Assembly: GCF_036880985.1 (NCBI RefSeq)
Contig: NZ_JBAJNO010000009.1
Span: 1,798,001 to 1,862,000, forward strand
Direction: 5' to 3'
Source of the DNA: Limibacter armeniacum
Lineage (GTDB): Bacteria; Bacteroidota; Bacteroidia; Cytophagales; Flammeovirgaceae
DNA: 64,000 nucleotides
Position 1 is the first letter of the stretch. The number at the start of each line of letters is the position of its first letter. Both the position numbers and the translations under genes were made by a program. Below, one piece after another: positions 17,387-26,029 of this stretch. The notes under the pieces were generated by a model. It made no database searches. It was given only the letters and a program-made list of their open reading frames with translations, and was not told where the DNA came from.

Positions 17387-18901
17387 TCAAGTCCAGATTT
17401 CTAAACTCTCTAACGGCTTTTGACGTTTTGCTTTTGCCTTACAATACTCTTCATAAACACCCGAATAGTCCTTTGCTTCATAACGACCGAACAGTTCAGC
17501 GATTGGGTTAGATTTTCTGTATGGAGAAACTTCGAGTTCCTTCAGCATAATATCCAAGTACTGCTGAAAACGGGTGTTGATCGCACAAGAACGGGAAGGC
17601 TCAAAATGGATATGGTTACGTTTCCATTCACTCATATACTCAATCGCCTTTTTCATCTCGGCAATCTCCGGTAAGGTCAAGTCACCATCCAAAACAGCAC
17701 ATAACCAAGCTGCCCCTACTTCAGCTGCAGGCACGTGCATAAAACCATGATTATACCCTGCAAAAGCAAACCTTGGAATGTCAGGGTGTAGAATATGGCG
17801 ATAGAGTTGCACACCATCTGTCTCCTTTTCCAGCATGGTACGATACTTCTCTGGCATAAATGGAAAACGAGGTTTTTCTGATCCCAGCGAAAGAACCACC
17901 ATATCTGCTTCCACTTCACGACCATCCTTTAGCAGGACTCCTTTTTCTGAAAAAGCCACCAAATCCCCTTGATGCGGGTTGATTTTCCCTTCTGCTACAA
18001 ACTCATAATATTGGGTAGGTTCCAGTGCTGCCGCTGAACGCAGGTCCTTGATAAACGGATGTTCGGGGATTACTTTCTGTATCCTAAGCTTGGCTTCATC
18101 TCCTTTAAACCAAGCATTGGCTTTTGCCTGTGTCGCAAAAAGGCCTGACAGTGAACTCCAGAACCCCTTCACCACAAAGTCCAACTTGTTATGTAGCAAT
18201 TGTTCCATCGTGCTAGGATGTGCCCAGCTACTCATCATCACTGAACCAAACCTACTGAACAGTGGATAAGAATAATGAATACCCAAAATCTTGAATGGAA
18301 TTGTCCAACGGGCTGTACGGAAGACATGCTCTACCTGTGCTCCTTGTTTACTTGCCATAGTAGCCATATCCAAGGCACTTTTGCCAAAGCCCACCACTGC
18401 AACCCGCTTGCCTTCAAAATTGCTGAGGTCTTTCATTTCACGTTCTGTGATAATTTCACCCTTAAATAAATGCTCTCCTTTAAATTCAGGTCTGCGTTTA
18501 CCACCGCTATACTGACCTATGGCTGAAATCACATAATCAAAATCGTGAGTTTTAGTTTCTGAACCCTTTGCCACCTGTAAGCTCCAACCAGTAGCTGTTT
18601 CATCCATCGTAATGATGTTATGGGACAACCTCACATCCAACTTAAAATGTTCTATAGCAGCTTCAAGGTATTCCATTATTTGACCTGCTGTTGGATGCTG
18701 GTCTGGCTGTTTGGGCCAAGGAAAATCAGAGAAGCAATATTGCTCCCCTACATTTTGCAAGCGAACATTTGGGTAACTCATCGCCCACACTCCTCCAATT
18801 TTGTCTGATTTTTCAAAGAGGGTTACAGCATGACCCGCTTTCTGTAAAATAATAGCAGTAGCAATGCCAGATATTCCGGCTCCGATAATAGCAATGCGCA
18901 T
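17387..18901 (-). CDS. FAD-dependent NAD(P)-binding monooxygenase-like protein
   Basis: Flavoprotein of 504 residues. The N-terminal FAD-binding Rossmann motif GAGISG is at residues 7-12, followed by LFEKSDKIGGVW, which is typical of flavin-containing monooxygenases. A second dinucleotide motif, VAVVGFGKSALDMA (about residue 166), binds NADPH in this family. The conserved NVRLQNV segment and FAGYNHGFMH near the C-terminal part also fit. Such enzymes oxygenate nitrogen, sulfur or ketone substrates; the substrate here is not apparent. It has no signal peptide and is probably a single-gene unit. Confidence 0.88.
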   Translation of the reverse strand: MRIAIIGAGISGIATAIILQKAGHAVTLFEKSDKIGGVWAMSYPNVRLQNVGEQYCFSDFPWPKQPDQHPTAGQIMEYLEAAIEHFKLDVRLSHNIITMDETATGWSLQVAKGSETKTHDFDYVISAIGQYSGGKRRPEFKGEHLFKGEIITEREMKDLSNFEGKRVAVVGFGKSALDMATMASKQGAQVEHVFRTARWTIPFKILGIHYSYPLFSRFGSVMMSSWAHPSTMEQLLHNKLDFVVKGFWSSLSGLFATQAKANAWFKGDEAKLRIQKVIPEHPFIKDLRSAAALEPTQYYEFVAEGKINPHQGDLVAFSEKGVLLKDGREVEADMVVLSLGSEKPRFPFMPEKYRTMLEKETDGVQLYRHILHPDIPRFAFAGYNHGFMHVPAAEVGAAWLCAVLDGDLTLPEIAEMKKAIEYMSEWKRNHIHFEPSRSCAINTRFQQYLDIMLKELEVSPYRKSNPIAELFGRYEAKDYSGVYEEYCKAKAKRQKPLESLEIWT

Positions 18902-19076
18902 TTTGAAATGTTTAGTGATAAAAAATGTCTGTCGGTTTTTAGCAGCTTCTTCAGCTTGAAACTCAAGTGTAAAATGCTAAATGCTTTAGATAGTAATATT
19001 TTCAAAATAAGTGAAACCCCGTCAAGGACGAAAAGTGCTTATTTGTCTATGAAATAGTATGTATGCCTTTAAAATA

Positions 19077-20279
19077 TTATCGCTCAAGTGTAAAAGTAAA
19101 CCTCGTTCCTTTTCCTTTTTCAGAACTCACACCAATAGCCCCACCCAATGAGTTAATTGCTTTTTCTACAATGGCTAAACCGATTCCGTGTCCATATTGC
19201 CCATATCGGTCTTTCCGCTCCAGAATTTCAAAAGCCCTGAAAATCTTTTTATGATAAACCTTAGGAATCCCTAACCCATTATCCTGAACATAGCACTCAT
19301 AGTACTTTTCATTGCCAAATACCCCTATCTCTACCTCCACTACTTCCTTATCATTATATCGGATGGCATTTGATACCAGATTTCTGATAATCTGTTCAAA
19401 AGCAAACCTGTTAGTGATAATCTCTGTCATATCTGTATTTAGACGAATATTGGCTTTCTTATCCATCGAGTAAACACTCTTGATCTCTTCCAAAAATGTT
19501 GTGAGGCTTACGGCAGACTTTTTTTCTTTTTGCAATGCCTCCGCTTTGCTATAGGTCAACAATCCATTTATGAGTCCCTTTAACTTCTCAGAAGACACAC
19601 TAATAAGCTCTATTAATTGCTGCCCTGCGGGAGGAAGCTCTTGCCCAAAATCCTTCAGCAAAAACTTAGTCAGGTTAGAAATATTATTGAGTGGCGATTT
19701 AAGGTCATGTGCTGCTTCAAAAGCAAACTGCTCCAACACCTTTACACGTTGTGTTTTTTCTTCCAGCTCTTTTTCAAGTACTACCTTTTTTCTTCTAAGT
19801 TCCAATAAGCTGATTACCTGCTTTGAAAGTGCCTTCAAAGCATCAATCTGACCAAGTGTCAACTCTTTGGGAGTATCATCAATAACACACAAAGTACCAA
19901 GCGTCGCTCCTTCCTCATTAACAAGGGGAACTCCTGCATAGAAAATAACATGAGGCTCTCCCGTCACCAATGGGTTATCATGAAAGCGCTTGTCTTCTCT
20001 GGCATCATTGACGATTAATATGTTATCTGGATCATGAATAGCGTGTGCACAAAAGGCAAAATCTCGAGGTGTTTCTGTAACAGCCAGCCCATGATGAGAT
20101 TTGAACCACTGCCTATTCTGGTCAATCAGTGTAATTAATGAAATCGGAGTACCACATATTTGAGCAGCAATAGAAGTCAGATTATCATAATCAGGCTCTG
20201 GTAATGTATCGAGAATGGAATACGAAAAGAGCGCTGCCAATCTATCAGTCTCGTTGTAAGGTTTGTCTGGAATAATCAT
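19077..20279 (-). CDS. GAF-domain sensor histidine kinase
   Basis: Soluble histidine kinase of 400 residues without membrane segments. An N-terminal GAF domain (about 20-160) has the family pattern ISLITLIDQNRQWFKS...DFAFCAHAI...GVPLV...GTLCVID. A short coiled coil (about 160-185) leads to the HisKA domain with His191 in AAHDLKSPLNNI, then HATPase with NLVSNAIRYND, DNGLGIP and GHGIGLAIV. No response regulator is adjacent, so it is an orphan kinase whose partner is elsewhere. The GAF ligand is unknown. The reverse-strand start (ATG at 20277-20279) faces a 530-base gap before the peroxiredoxin gene. Confidence 0.92.
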   Translation of the reverse strand: MIIPDKPYNETDRLAALFSYSILDTLPEPDYDNLTSIAAQICGTPISLITLIDQNRQWFKSHHGLAVTETPRDFAFCAHAIHDPDNILIVNDAREDKRFHDNPLVTGEPHVIFYAGVPLVNEEGATLGTLCVIDDTPKELTLGQIDALKALSKQVISLLELRRKKVVLEKELEEKTQRVKVLEQFAFEAAHDLKSPLNNISNLTKFLLKDFGQELPPAGQQLIELISVSSEKLKGLINGLLTYSKAEALQKEKKSAVSLTTFLEEIKSVYSMDKKANIRLNTDMTEIITNRFAFEQIIRNLVSNAIRYNDKEVVEVEIGVFGNEKYYECYVQDNGLGIPKVYHKKIFRAFEILERKDRYGQYGHGIGLAIVEKAINSLGGAIGVSSEKGKGTRFTFTLER

Positions 20280-20576
20280 ATTTCTAAGCTTACATTTTAT
20301 CTGTAAGCATTTTAATACCGTGGATAAGCCTCTAATGACATGTCATTATTCAACAAATAACATTAATATACAACAATACTACAAGTCAGTTTTTGTCTTT
20401 ATTAGAAATGTTATTCGCCTTATATTATACATTGTTAGTCGTTGATCAAACCTAAAGCCCTTTCTTTCTTTACTATACATTGTTATTTTTTTCACCATAT
20501 GACCAATAGTAAATGGGATTACGCTTCTTTGTTTTTTAGATGCTGCAGACATCAACTCAAAGAGTAGTAATTTTAC

Positions 20577-20619
20577 CTTGGTACTAAAACCCTGATGCCA
20601 AGAAAGACTATCGGGGTTT
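20577..20619 (+). ncRNA. Candidate H-type RNA pseudoknot in the intergenic region
   Basis: Two interlocked helices can form. CTTGGTA (20577-20583) pairs with TGCCAAG (20596-20602, one G.U), and AAACCCTGA (20587-20595) inside that loop pairs with TCGGGGTTT (20611-20619, one G.U). An 8-base linker joins them, giving a classic H-type arrangement. It lies upstream of the putative peroxiredoxin promoter, so it would have to be part of a separate transcript. The rest of the 20280-20809 gap holds a 12-base direct repeat and the -7 element listed separately. Confidence 0.35.
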
Positions 20620-20759
20620 CAATTTCAATAAGTCCTAAATGGTCATTCTTTTTCTCTATGCTCTCTCATATAGGCCCAAACAATCTCCAAACCCACATTA
20701 TAGACAAAATCTTATACAGAGATAAATAATATCAATTTTCTCTAACCAACAATCCTCCC

Positions 20760-20767
20760 TACTTTTG
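20760..20767 (+). promoter_or_regulatory. -7 promoter element of the peroxiredoxin cluster
   Basis: TACTTTTG fits TAnnTTTG, 43 bases before the ATG at 20810. No TTG is visible at -33. Confidence 0.5.
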
Positions 20768-20809
20768 TCATGTAATCAATCGCGAAACACTTATAACTAC
20801 ATTATAATT

Positions 20810-21448
20810 ATGACATATACAGGCAGAAAATTCCCGAATATTACAGTACCAGCAATGAACGAATTAGGTGACACTATTGAACTAAACGTTCTGGAAGAAG
20901 CTGTAAAGAATAAGAAAAAAGTATTGCTTTTCTGGTATCCAAAAGACTTCACTTTTGTTTGTCCAACAGAGCTACACGCTTTCCAAGAAGCACTACCTGA
21001 ATTTGATAAAAGAAATACAATCGTAATCGGTGCTTCATGTGACACTGCAGAAGTTCACTTCGCTTGGTTGAACACAGCAAAAGATCAAGGTGGTATCGAA
21101 GGCGTAACATATAATATTCTGGCTGACAGCAACCGTAACCTTTCATCAGTATTGGGTATTCTGGATGCTCAGCAAACTGTAAGAAACGAAGAATTGGATA
21201 TTGACCTGAAAGTAGGAGACAACGTAACTTACCGTGCTACTTACCTGATTGACGAGGAAGGTGTTGTATTCCACGAAGGTGTTAACCATATGCCACTAGG
21301 CAGAAATGTTAGTGAATTCTTGCGTATGATTGATGCATATGCACACGTACAGCAGCATGGCGAAGTATGCCCTGCCAACTGGGAAGAAGGAAAAGATGCA
21401 ATGAAAGCAGATCGCTCCGGTGTTGCTGACTACCTGAGCTCGCACTAA
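20810..21448 (+). CDS. Typical 2-Cys peroxiredoxin (AhpC/TSA family)
   Basis: Cytosolic peroxiredoxin of 212 residues from the ATG at 20810 (an upstream TTG at 20765 overlaps the promoter element). The peroxidatic Cys51 lies in DFTFVCPTEL, and a resolving cysteine lies in GEVCPANWEEG near the C-terminus. It reduces hydrogen peroxide and organic hydroperoxides, using a thioredoxin-type partner. A thioredoxin-like gene follows after 94 bases on the same strand and may be that reductant. OxyR-type regulation is common for such genes in other bacteria, but I see no site here. Confidence 0.95.
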   Translation: MTYTGRKFPNITVPAMNELGDTIELNVLEEAVKNKKKVLLFWYPKDFTFVCPTELHAFQEALPEFDKRNTIVIGASCDTAEVHFAWLNTAKDQGGIEGVTYNILADSNRNLSSVLGILDAQQTVRNEELDIDLKVGDNVTYRATYLIDEEGVVFHEGVNHMPLGRNVSEFLRMIDAYAHVQQHGEVCPANWEEGKDAMKADRSGVADYLSSH

Positions 21449-21542
21449 TCAATAAACTTCCCATCAGTCTGCTGCCGGTAATCTATCGGTAGTAGACTTT
21501 ATGAAAACAAAACAGACTTAAACTCCTTAAAATAACATCGAC

Positions 21543-21857
21543 ATGTTTGAAGAACTGAAAGAAGATAACCTGGCTGAAGTAATCAATAATAATGAAACTG
21601 TATTGGTTCAATTCTCCGCAGGATGGTGTGGAAACTGCCGTATCATGAAACCTAAGTTCAAAAGGTTTGCAGGTGAAACTCCTAATGCTAAATTTGTTGT
21701 GGTTGATGCTGAAAAGTTCCCTGAGTCGCGTAAACTGGCTGACGTAAATAACCTGCCTACCTTTGCGGCTTTCAAAAATGGAGCACTAATCAACCAAGTA
21801 CAGACAAACAAAGCAGAATCCCTAAAAACTTTTATCGATGAGACTACCAGTAATTAA
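21543..21857 (+). CDS. Thioredoxin-family protein with WCGNC active site
   Basis: Thioredoxin-fold protein of 104 residues. The redox motif is WCGNC (Cys29, Cys32) in FSAGWCGNCRIMKP, instead of the WCGPC of classical thioredoxin. The cis-proline strand is VNNLPTFAAFKNG. It is cytosolic with no signal peptide. It follows the peroxiredoxin gene and its stop codon overlaps the next gene by 20 bases, so the three are probably one transcript. A likely role is electron donor to the peroxiredoxin (inference from context). Confidence 0.92.
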   Translation: MFEELKEDNLAEVINNNETVLVQFSAGWCGNCRIMKPKFKRFAGETPNAKFVVVDAEKFPESRKLADVNNLPTFAAFKNGALINQVQTNKAESLKTFIDETTSN

Positions 21858-22092
21858 GCACGTACACGAGTTTATCAAGGAGCACGATCAGGATTATGTG
21901 ATCGAGGCATTGGAAGTGTTGGAGAACCTTGCAGAAAATGAAAACCTGAAAGACGAAGAACTCGATGTAATCGGTGAACTGATCTCCAATATGTATGGCG
22001 CACTGGAAGTGCGTGAACTGGTCAAACAAGGAAAATCAGAAAAAGAAGCCCTCAATGACTTTATGAAAAGAGTAGTGGGATCAATAAGTTAA
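21838..22092 (+). CDS. Small conserved Bacteroidota protein, DUF6952-like
   Basis: Protein of 84 residues whose ATG lies inside the end of the thioredoxin gene in another frame (20-base overlap), suggesting translational coupling. It is acidic, helical and has no cysteine. The sequence (MRLPVIKHVHEFI, KDEELDVIGELISNMYGALEV, EKEALNDFMKRVVGSI) matches my memory of DUF6952 proteins, which accompany thioredoxin and peroxiredoxin genes in Bacteroidota. The function is unknown; the neighbourhood suggests a part in peroxide defence. Confidence 0.85.
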   Translation: MRLPVIKHVHEFIKEHDQDYVIEALEVLENLAENENLKDEELDVIGELISNMYGALEVRELVKQGKSEKEALNDFMKRVVGSIS

Positions 22093-22113
22093 TATATAAA
22101 AGGCATTTCCTTT

Positions 22114-22150
22114 AAAAGCAGAGAAGTAAGGTATTACCTCTCTGCTTTTT
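22114..22150 (+). terminator. Intrinsic terminator of the peroxiredoxin cluster
   Basis: An 11-bp stem (from 22114, pairing with sequence ending at 22149) is followed by TTTTT, 21 bases after the DUF6952-like stop. Confidence 0.8.
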
Positions 22151-22365
22151 CATTATAAAACACTCTCTATCAACCCTTAAACACACCTAAAGCACCTTAT
22201 TCTCCTTCCTCATTTAGTTTATTTCCATCAAGGGATATTTTGATTAAATTTTATTTTCATATTGGTTTGTACTAAACCAATTAACTTCTGTGCAATTTTC
22301 ACATTTTTTTAAAGTTATGTGAAGTAGGCAATTGTGTGATTACTCTATATAATACCCTATTACTT

Positions 22366-23502
22366 ATGAGGTTTCTATTATTACTATTTTTATTCCCATT
22401 TTTTTCACCCCCGTCCGATGGTGATCCTTGGAAAGGAGTACTGCTTATTCAGCAAGAGGCTGATCAATACAACATAATGATCGACCAAACTGAAAAGCTG
22501 GCAGGATTTGAACTGGAAGTTGTTAAACTCAATGGTGAAAAGGAGAAATTTGACCTTAACAGTACTGGTCGAATTATCGGTTACAACCAAGTTGATGACA
22601 TCAAGTTTATCCGAGTGTTTAAAGACGGGGTCCCCGTCAGCAGTGTCAAAAAGTCTGATATTCTTTTCTGCCAACCTAAATACATGGAGAGAAGAACGGA
22701 AGTAATGGCTAAAAGAGATGAAATTAATGGAAATAAAGTTTCTACAAATCCCTATACTCCAGAGGAAGCTTTAGCTGCTACAACAGAAAAGAAAGAAGAG
22801 GAAACAGCTTCAAACAAGACTTCTCAAAGCAATCCAAACACTGAAGAAATCAATGATGTTCAGGATAATAAAAGGTATTATTCAGGCAGCTCTAGCCATG
22901 ACAGAGAGCCGCAAAAAGAATATGACCAAATTCCTGCAACTATTGACCTTAAACCTCTTGGTACTGCCGAAGACCTATCCCTTACAGAAATGCTTCAGCT
23001 TCTTGAATTCAAAGCCATTGCTTCTGAGGTAAAACAAGAAGAAGAGAATACGATTGTACTGGAATCTGTTCGCCAAAAAAAGAAAGTGAGAAAGTTTTCC
23101 TACAATGAGGATGTGGATTTTGGATCATGGATGATCCTTACGCATAAGAAACGAGGCGATTACTTTTTTGATGGCTTTGACCTTTTCAAGTTTGAAACGG
23201 ATACCAATAGAGTTCAACTTCGTGACAAAGCTTCACTTCCCAGCTTTTTTGCAGATAACAAACTTTACATGAAACCTGTCTCTGAAGACTTATTGGGAAT
23301 CTATCATCAAAATATGCACTTGGTTACTTTACAGCTTTCGAAAAGCTATAGCCTAGCTGTTGTAGATAACCTACTATCTATCTCTAGCAAACAGCATACT
23401 TATGGCCTGATGCTGAAAGATGGACAGTTTGTGGTAGTTACTTACCAAGATGGAGTGCTGGATGATAATATCCAAAGAGCTGACAGGGTACTGCTTGACT
23501 AG
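22366..23502 (+). CDS. Exported protein of unknown function
   Basis: Protein of 378 residues from the ATG at 22366, the start that places the hydrophobic signal (RFLLLLFLFPFF) at the terminus. I recognise no family. The N-terminal part (about 20-110) contains a short beta-rich segment with LNGEKEKFDLNSTGRIIGYNQ. The middle (about 135-200) is charged, rich in Lys, Glu, Asn and Ser, and probably disordered. The C-terminal part is again beta-strand-like. It is followed after 52 and 11 bases by an outer-membrane-like protein and a lipoprotein on the same strand, so it probably belongs to an envelope-associated operon. Confidence 0.75.
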   Translation: MRFLLLLFLFPFFSPPSDGDPWKGVLLIQQEADQYNIMIDQTEKLAGFELEVVKLNGEKEKFDLNSTGRIIGYNQVDDIKFIRVFKDGVPVSSVKKSDILFCQPKYMERRTEVMAKRDEINGNKVSTNPYTPEEALAATTEKKEEETASNKTSQSNPNTEEINDVQDNKRYYSGSSSHDREPQKEYDQIPATIDLKPLGTAEDLSLTEMLQLLEFKAIASEVKQEEENTIVLESVRQKKKVRKFSYNEDVDFGSWMILTHKKRGDYFFDGFDLFKFETDTNRVQLRDKASLPSFFADNKLYMKPVSEDLLGIYHQNMHLVTLQLSKSYSLAVVDNLLSISSKQHTYGLMLKDGQFVVVTYQDGVLDDNIQRADRVLLD

Positions 23503-23554
23503 TTCGAAAGTATTCCTTACTGACTAACAACATAGCTAAAAACGACTAAAAGAA

Positions 23555-24313
23555 ATGCGAACTCACTTTGTAACAAAACTCCTAATGTTAGGAAGTTTTG
23601 CGGTTCTGCTTTTGTCAGGACTTGAGTCTCATGCACAAATGAGAACCAGAAAACAGCTTCATACCGGAATAAAAATAGGAAGTCAAGGTATCGGTATTGA
23701 GGTTGAAAAATCCTTAAGAAACAATTTTGCCATCAGCGCAAACGTCAATTATCTCAACATCAGCCTTCAAAAAGACAAAGATGTTTTGAAGTACAATATC
23801 CTAGCACAGGTCGAGGCAGAAACCTTATCTGCCGGTGTGTTTGGACATTACTACTTCCACAAAAGCTCTCGACACGCTCCGCTGTCACTGAAAGCAACTG
23901 CTGGTATTAACTACAACCTTATCAATAACTACGCTGTCAAAGGTATTAATGACAACAACGTAAATATTGGTGAAATGACCCTGACTCCAGAAGAAATGGG
24001 GTATATCGCGGTACAAGTCAATACCAGTCAGGTAATGCCTTATTTGGGAATTGGCAGCAGTGTTGAACTAGTTAATATCAGAGCCTTAAGAAGGAAGCAT
24101 TGGTTTATTCTAAACCCATTCCTGAAAAACTTAGGCCTGAACCTGGATGTTGGTGCATTCTACCACGGAAAAGCGAGTATTACCGATATGGAGGCTACTA
24201 ACTACTTGTCTCCAAATGTATCTCAAGAGGCTGTTCTTAATGACAACCTCTCTCAGTACAGGCTTTATCCAAACCTTGCTCTTAGAATACACTACACATT
24301 CAACCTTTTTTAG
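23555..24313 (+). CDS. Putative outer membrane beta-barrel protein
   Basis: Protein of 252 residues with a clear signal peptide (about 1-27, ending ESHAQ). The mature part alternates polar and hydrophobic residues (NFAISANVNYLNISL, SLKATAGINYNLINNY, LNLDVGAFYHG) and ends in a phenylalanine (NLALRIHYTFNLF), as in outer membrane barrels. The pattern GIKIGSQGIGIEVEKSL at the start is common in Bacteroidota small porin-like proteins. Specific function unknown. It sits in the middle of a three-gene operon, 11 bases before a large lipoprotein gene. Confidence 0.75.
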   Translation: MRTHFVTKLLMLGSFAVLLLSGLESHAQMRTRKQLHTGIKIGSQGIGIEVEKSLRNNFAISANVNYLNISLQKDKDVLKYNILAQVEAETLSAGVFGHYYFHKSSRHAPLSLKATAGINYNLINNYAVKGINDNNVNIGEMTLTPEEMGYIAVQVNTSQVMPYLGIGSSVELVNIRALRRKHWFILNPFLKNLGLNLDVGAFYHGKASITDMEATNYLSPNVSQEAVLNDNLSQYRLYPNLALRIHYTFNLF

Positions 24314-24324
24314 CTAAAAACAAG

Positions 24325-25941
24325 ATGAAAACTACTCAAATCATAAAGTCATTACTATTCGTAGGCTTATTCGGATTATTGTTTACTTACAGCTGTAAAG
24401 ACCCTTTAGACGGGGTTCAGATCCAGTTGGCGCTTAATGAGGAGATCAAAGACCATATTGTGACCGTTCAGTTTATGGATGCCAATGGAGTAACTACTTT
24501 GCCTTTTCAGGATATTGAAGTAACCGTAAATGGCACTGACGCTGCATCTGTCTTAAGCGAAAGTGGTGACAATAACTTTACAGTTAATGAATCAGGGATG
24601 TTATCTCTTTTCGTTATGTCACAAGGAGAAAATGAAACTCCCCTTGAAAGAAACTTTACAGTTACAGCAAAAGCTGATGGCTACCTTTCTGCTTCGCAAA
24701 ATATTAAGGTCGTTGGAAGTGGACAACAAAGTCCTGTCATCAAAATGGTCAACCTAACTACTACTCCACAGGGAGTTGGTACAACAGCAAGCAGTTTCAA
24801 CACCTCCTCAACAGGCGCTACCTCTACGGAAATATCTTTCAGTGCTACCACTGATAATTTGGGAAGTGCTCAAGTGACCATCCCTTCAGGTACTATCATG
24901 AAAGACAGTAACGGAAACCCTGTCTCTGGAGCACTGCATGCTCAGCTTACTTACTTCTCACCGACAAGTACCTCATCACTTGAGGCATTCCCTGGAGGGC
25001 TTAGCAATATCGCATTGCAAAACCAGAGTGGAGAATTTGAATTCGAAACAGCAGGACTGTTTGCACTTGAGATTAGTAGCGGCTCTCAGCTAGTAAAGAC
25101 TTTCTCAGCACCAATTACGGTGGTAATGGAAATTCCAGCAGGCACCCCCAACCCTGACAACAATTTTGCCGCTATAAAAGCAGGAGATACAATCCCGCTG
25201 TGGAGTTTGAGTGAAGGTGAAACAGAATGGGCAGATGAAGGAAGCACTACCGTCTATGAAGAAGGTGGAAAGTTATACGCCAAATTGAGTATCACTCACC
25301 TTTCTTATTATAACCTCGATTGGGTATTTAATGCTTGTCCTCCTGCTGACATTACCATCCAGATTGATGAACAGTTTACAGCAGGAAAGTACCTTGCCCG
25401 TTTCTACAACGCCACTACAGGAAGGTATCAAAAGCAAAAGTATCTCTATATCGCCAACAATGAGGTATTGTCATTCTACAATGCTCCTTCAGCATTCCCA
25501 ATCAAGGTTGAGCTGTATAGAAACTACTCTTTTTGCAATACAGACAATGTAACGCCTGTTGCTGTTTCAGCATCTTTTAATGCTTGTCAGTCTCAGACAC
25601 TTTCTTTTACTGTAACAGACACAGGACTCGCACAACAAGATCTTGTCTCTTTTGACTTATCAGCTGTATGTCCTAATGATCCAAATGTCCTTCTTTACCC
25701 AAATGCCAATATCTACTTTAAAAGTACTGATTGTGGGTACTACCAGTTTTTAGGTAATATGGAAGACGGAAAGCTAACAACGGATAAACTTGAAATTGGT
25801 CAAGACTACCAGTTCTTCGTTTATGTCTATGTTGCAGGAAGATATGCAGGTTACAGAAGCTTCACATATACAGTCAGTAGTTCTGAGATTACCCAACAAG
25901 TGGAAATCCCTGAAGAGTATGCAGAAGACGTTTGCTTCTAA
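24325..25941 (+). CDS. Large surface lipoprotein of unknown function
   Basis: Protein of 538 residues with a lipobox near residue 24 (FTYSCKD). The N-terminal region looks like an Ig-like or carboxypeptidase-regulatory beta domain (VTVQFMDANG, IEVTVNGTD, VTAKADGYLSASQ). A Ser/Thr-rich linker follows, then a domain with VTIPSGTIMKDSNGNPVSG and PGGLSNIALQ, then cysteine-containing repeats (NACPPADI, FNACQSQ, VCPNDPN, STDCGYY). I do not recognise a named family. It is predicted to be a surface or periplasmic lipoprotein and is the last gene of the three-gene envelope operon, ending at a bidirectional terminator. Confidence 0.75.
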   Translation: MKTTQIIKSLLFVGLFGLLFTYSCKDPLDGVQIQLALNEEIKDHIVTVQFMDANGVTTLPFQDIEVTVNGTDAASVLSESGDNNFTVNESGMLSLFVMSQGENETPLERNFTVTAKADGYLSASQNIKVVGSGQQSPVIKMVNLTTTPQGVGTTASSFNTSSTGATSTEISFSATTDNLGSAQVTIPSGTIMKDSNGNPVSGALHAQLTYFSPTSTSSLEAFPGGLSNIALQNQSGEFEFETAGLFALEISSGSQLVKTFSAPITVVMEIPAGTPNPDNNFAAIKAGDTIPLWSLSEGETEWADEGSTTVYEEGGKLYAKLSITHLSYYNLDWVFNACPPADITIQIDEQFTAGKYLARFYNATTGRYQKQKYLYIANNEVLSFYNAPSAFPIKVELYRNYSFCNTDNVTPVAVSASFNACQSQTLSFTVTDTGLAQQDLVSFDLSAVCPNDPNVLLYPNANIYFKSTDCGYYQFLGNMEDGKLTTDKLEIGQDYQFFVYVYVAGRYAGYRSFTYTVSSSEITQQVEIPEEYAEDVCF

Positions 25942-25965
25942 AAGTACTTTTTATGCTATAAATCA

Positions 25966-25998
25966 AAAAACGGTTACTCTAAAAGGGTAACCGTTTCA
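25966..25998. terminator. Bidirectional intrinsic terminator
   Basis: A stem of 10-12 bp (about 25967-25979 with 25985-25996) has A-rich and T-rich flanks. It separates the envelope operon from the convergent DUF3050 gene. Confidence 0.85.
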
Positions 25999-26029
25999 TT
26001 TTGCTCAGATCTAAAGTATAAATAACTCC

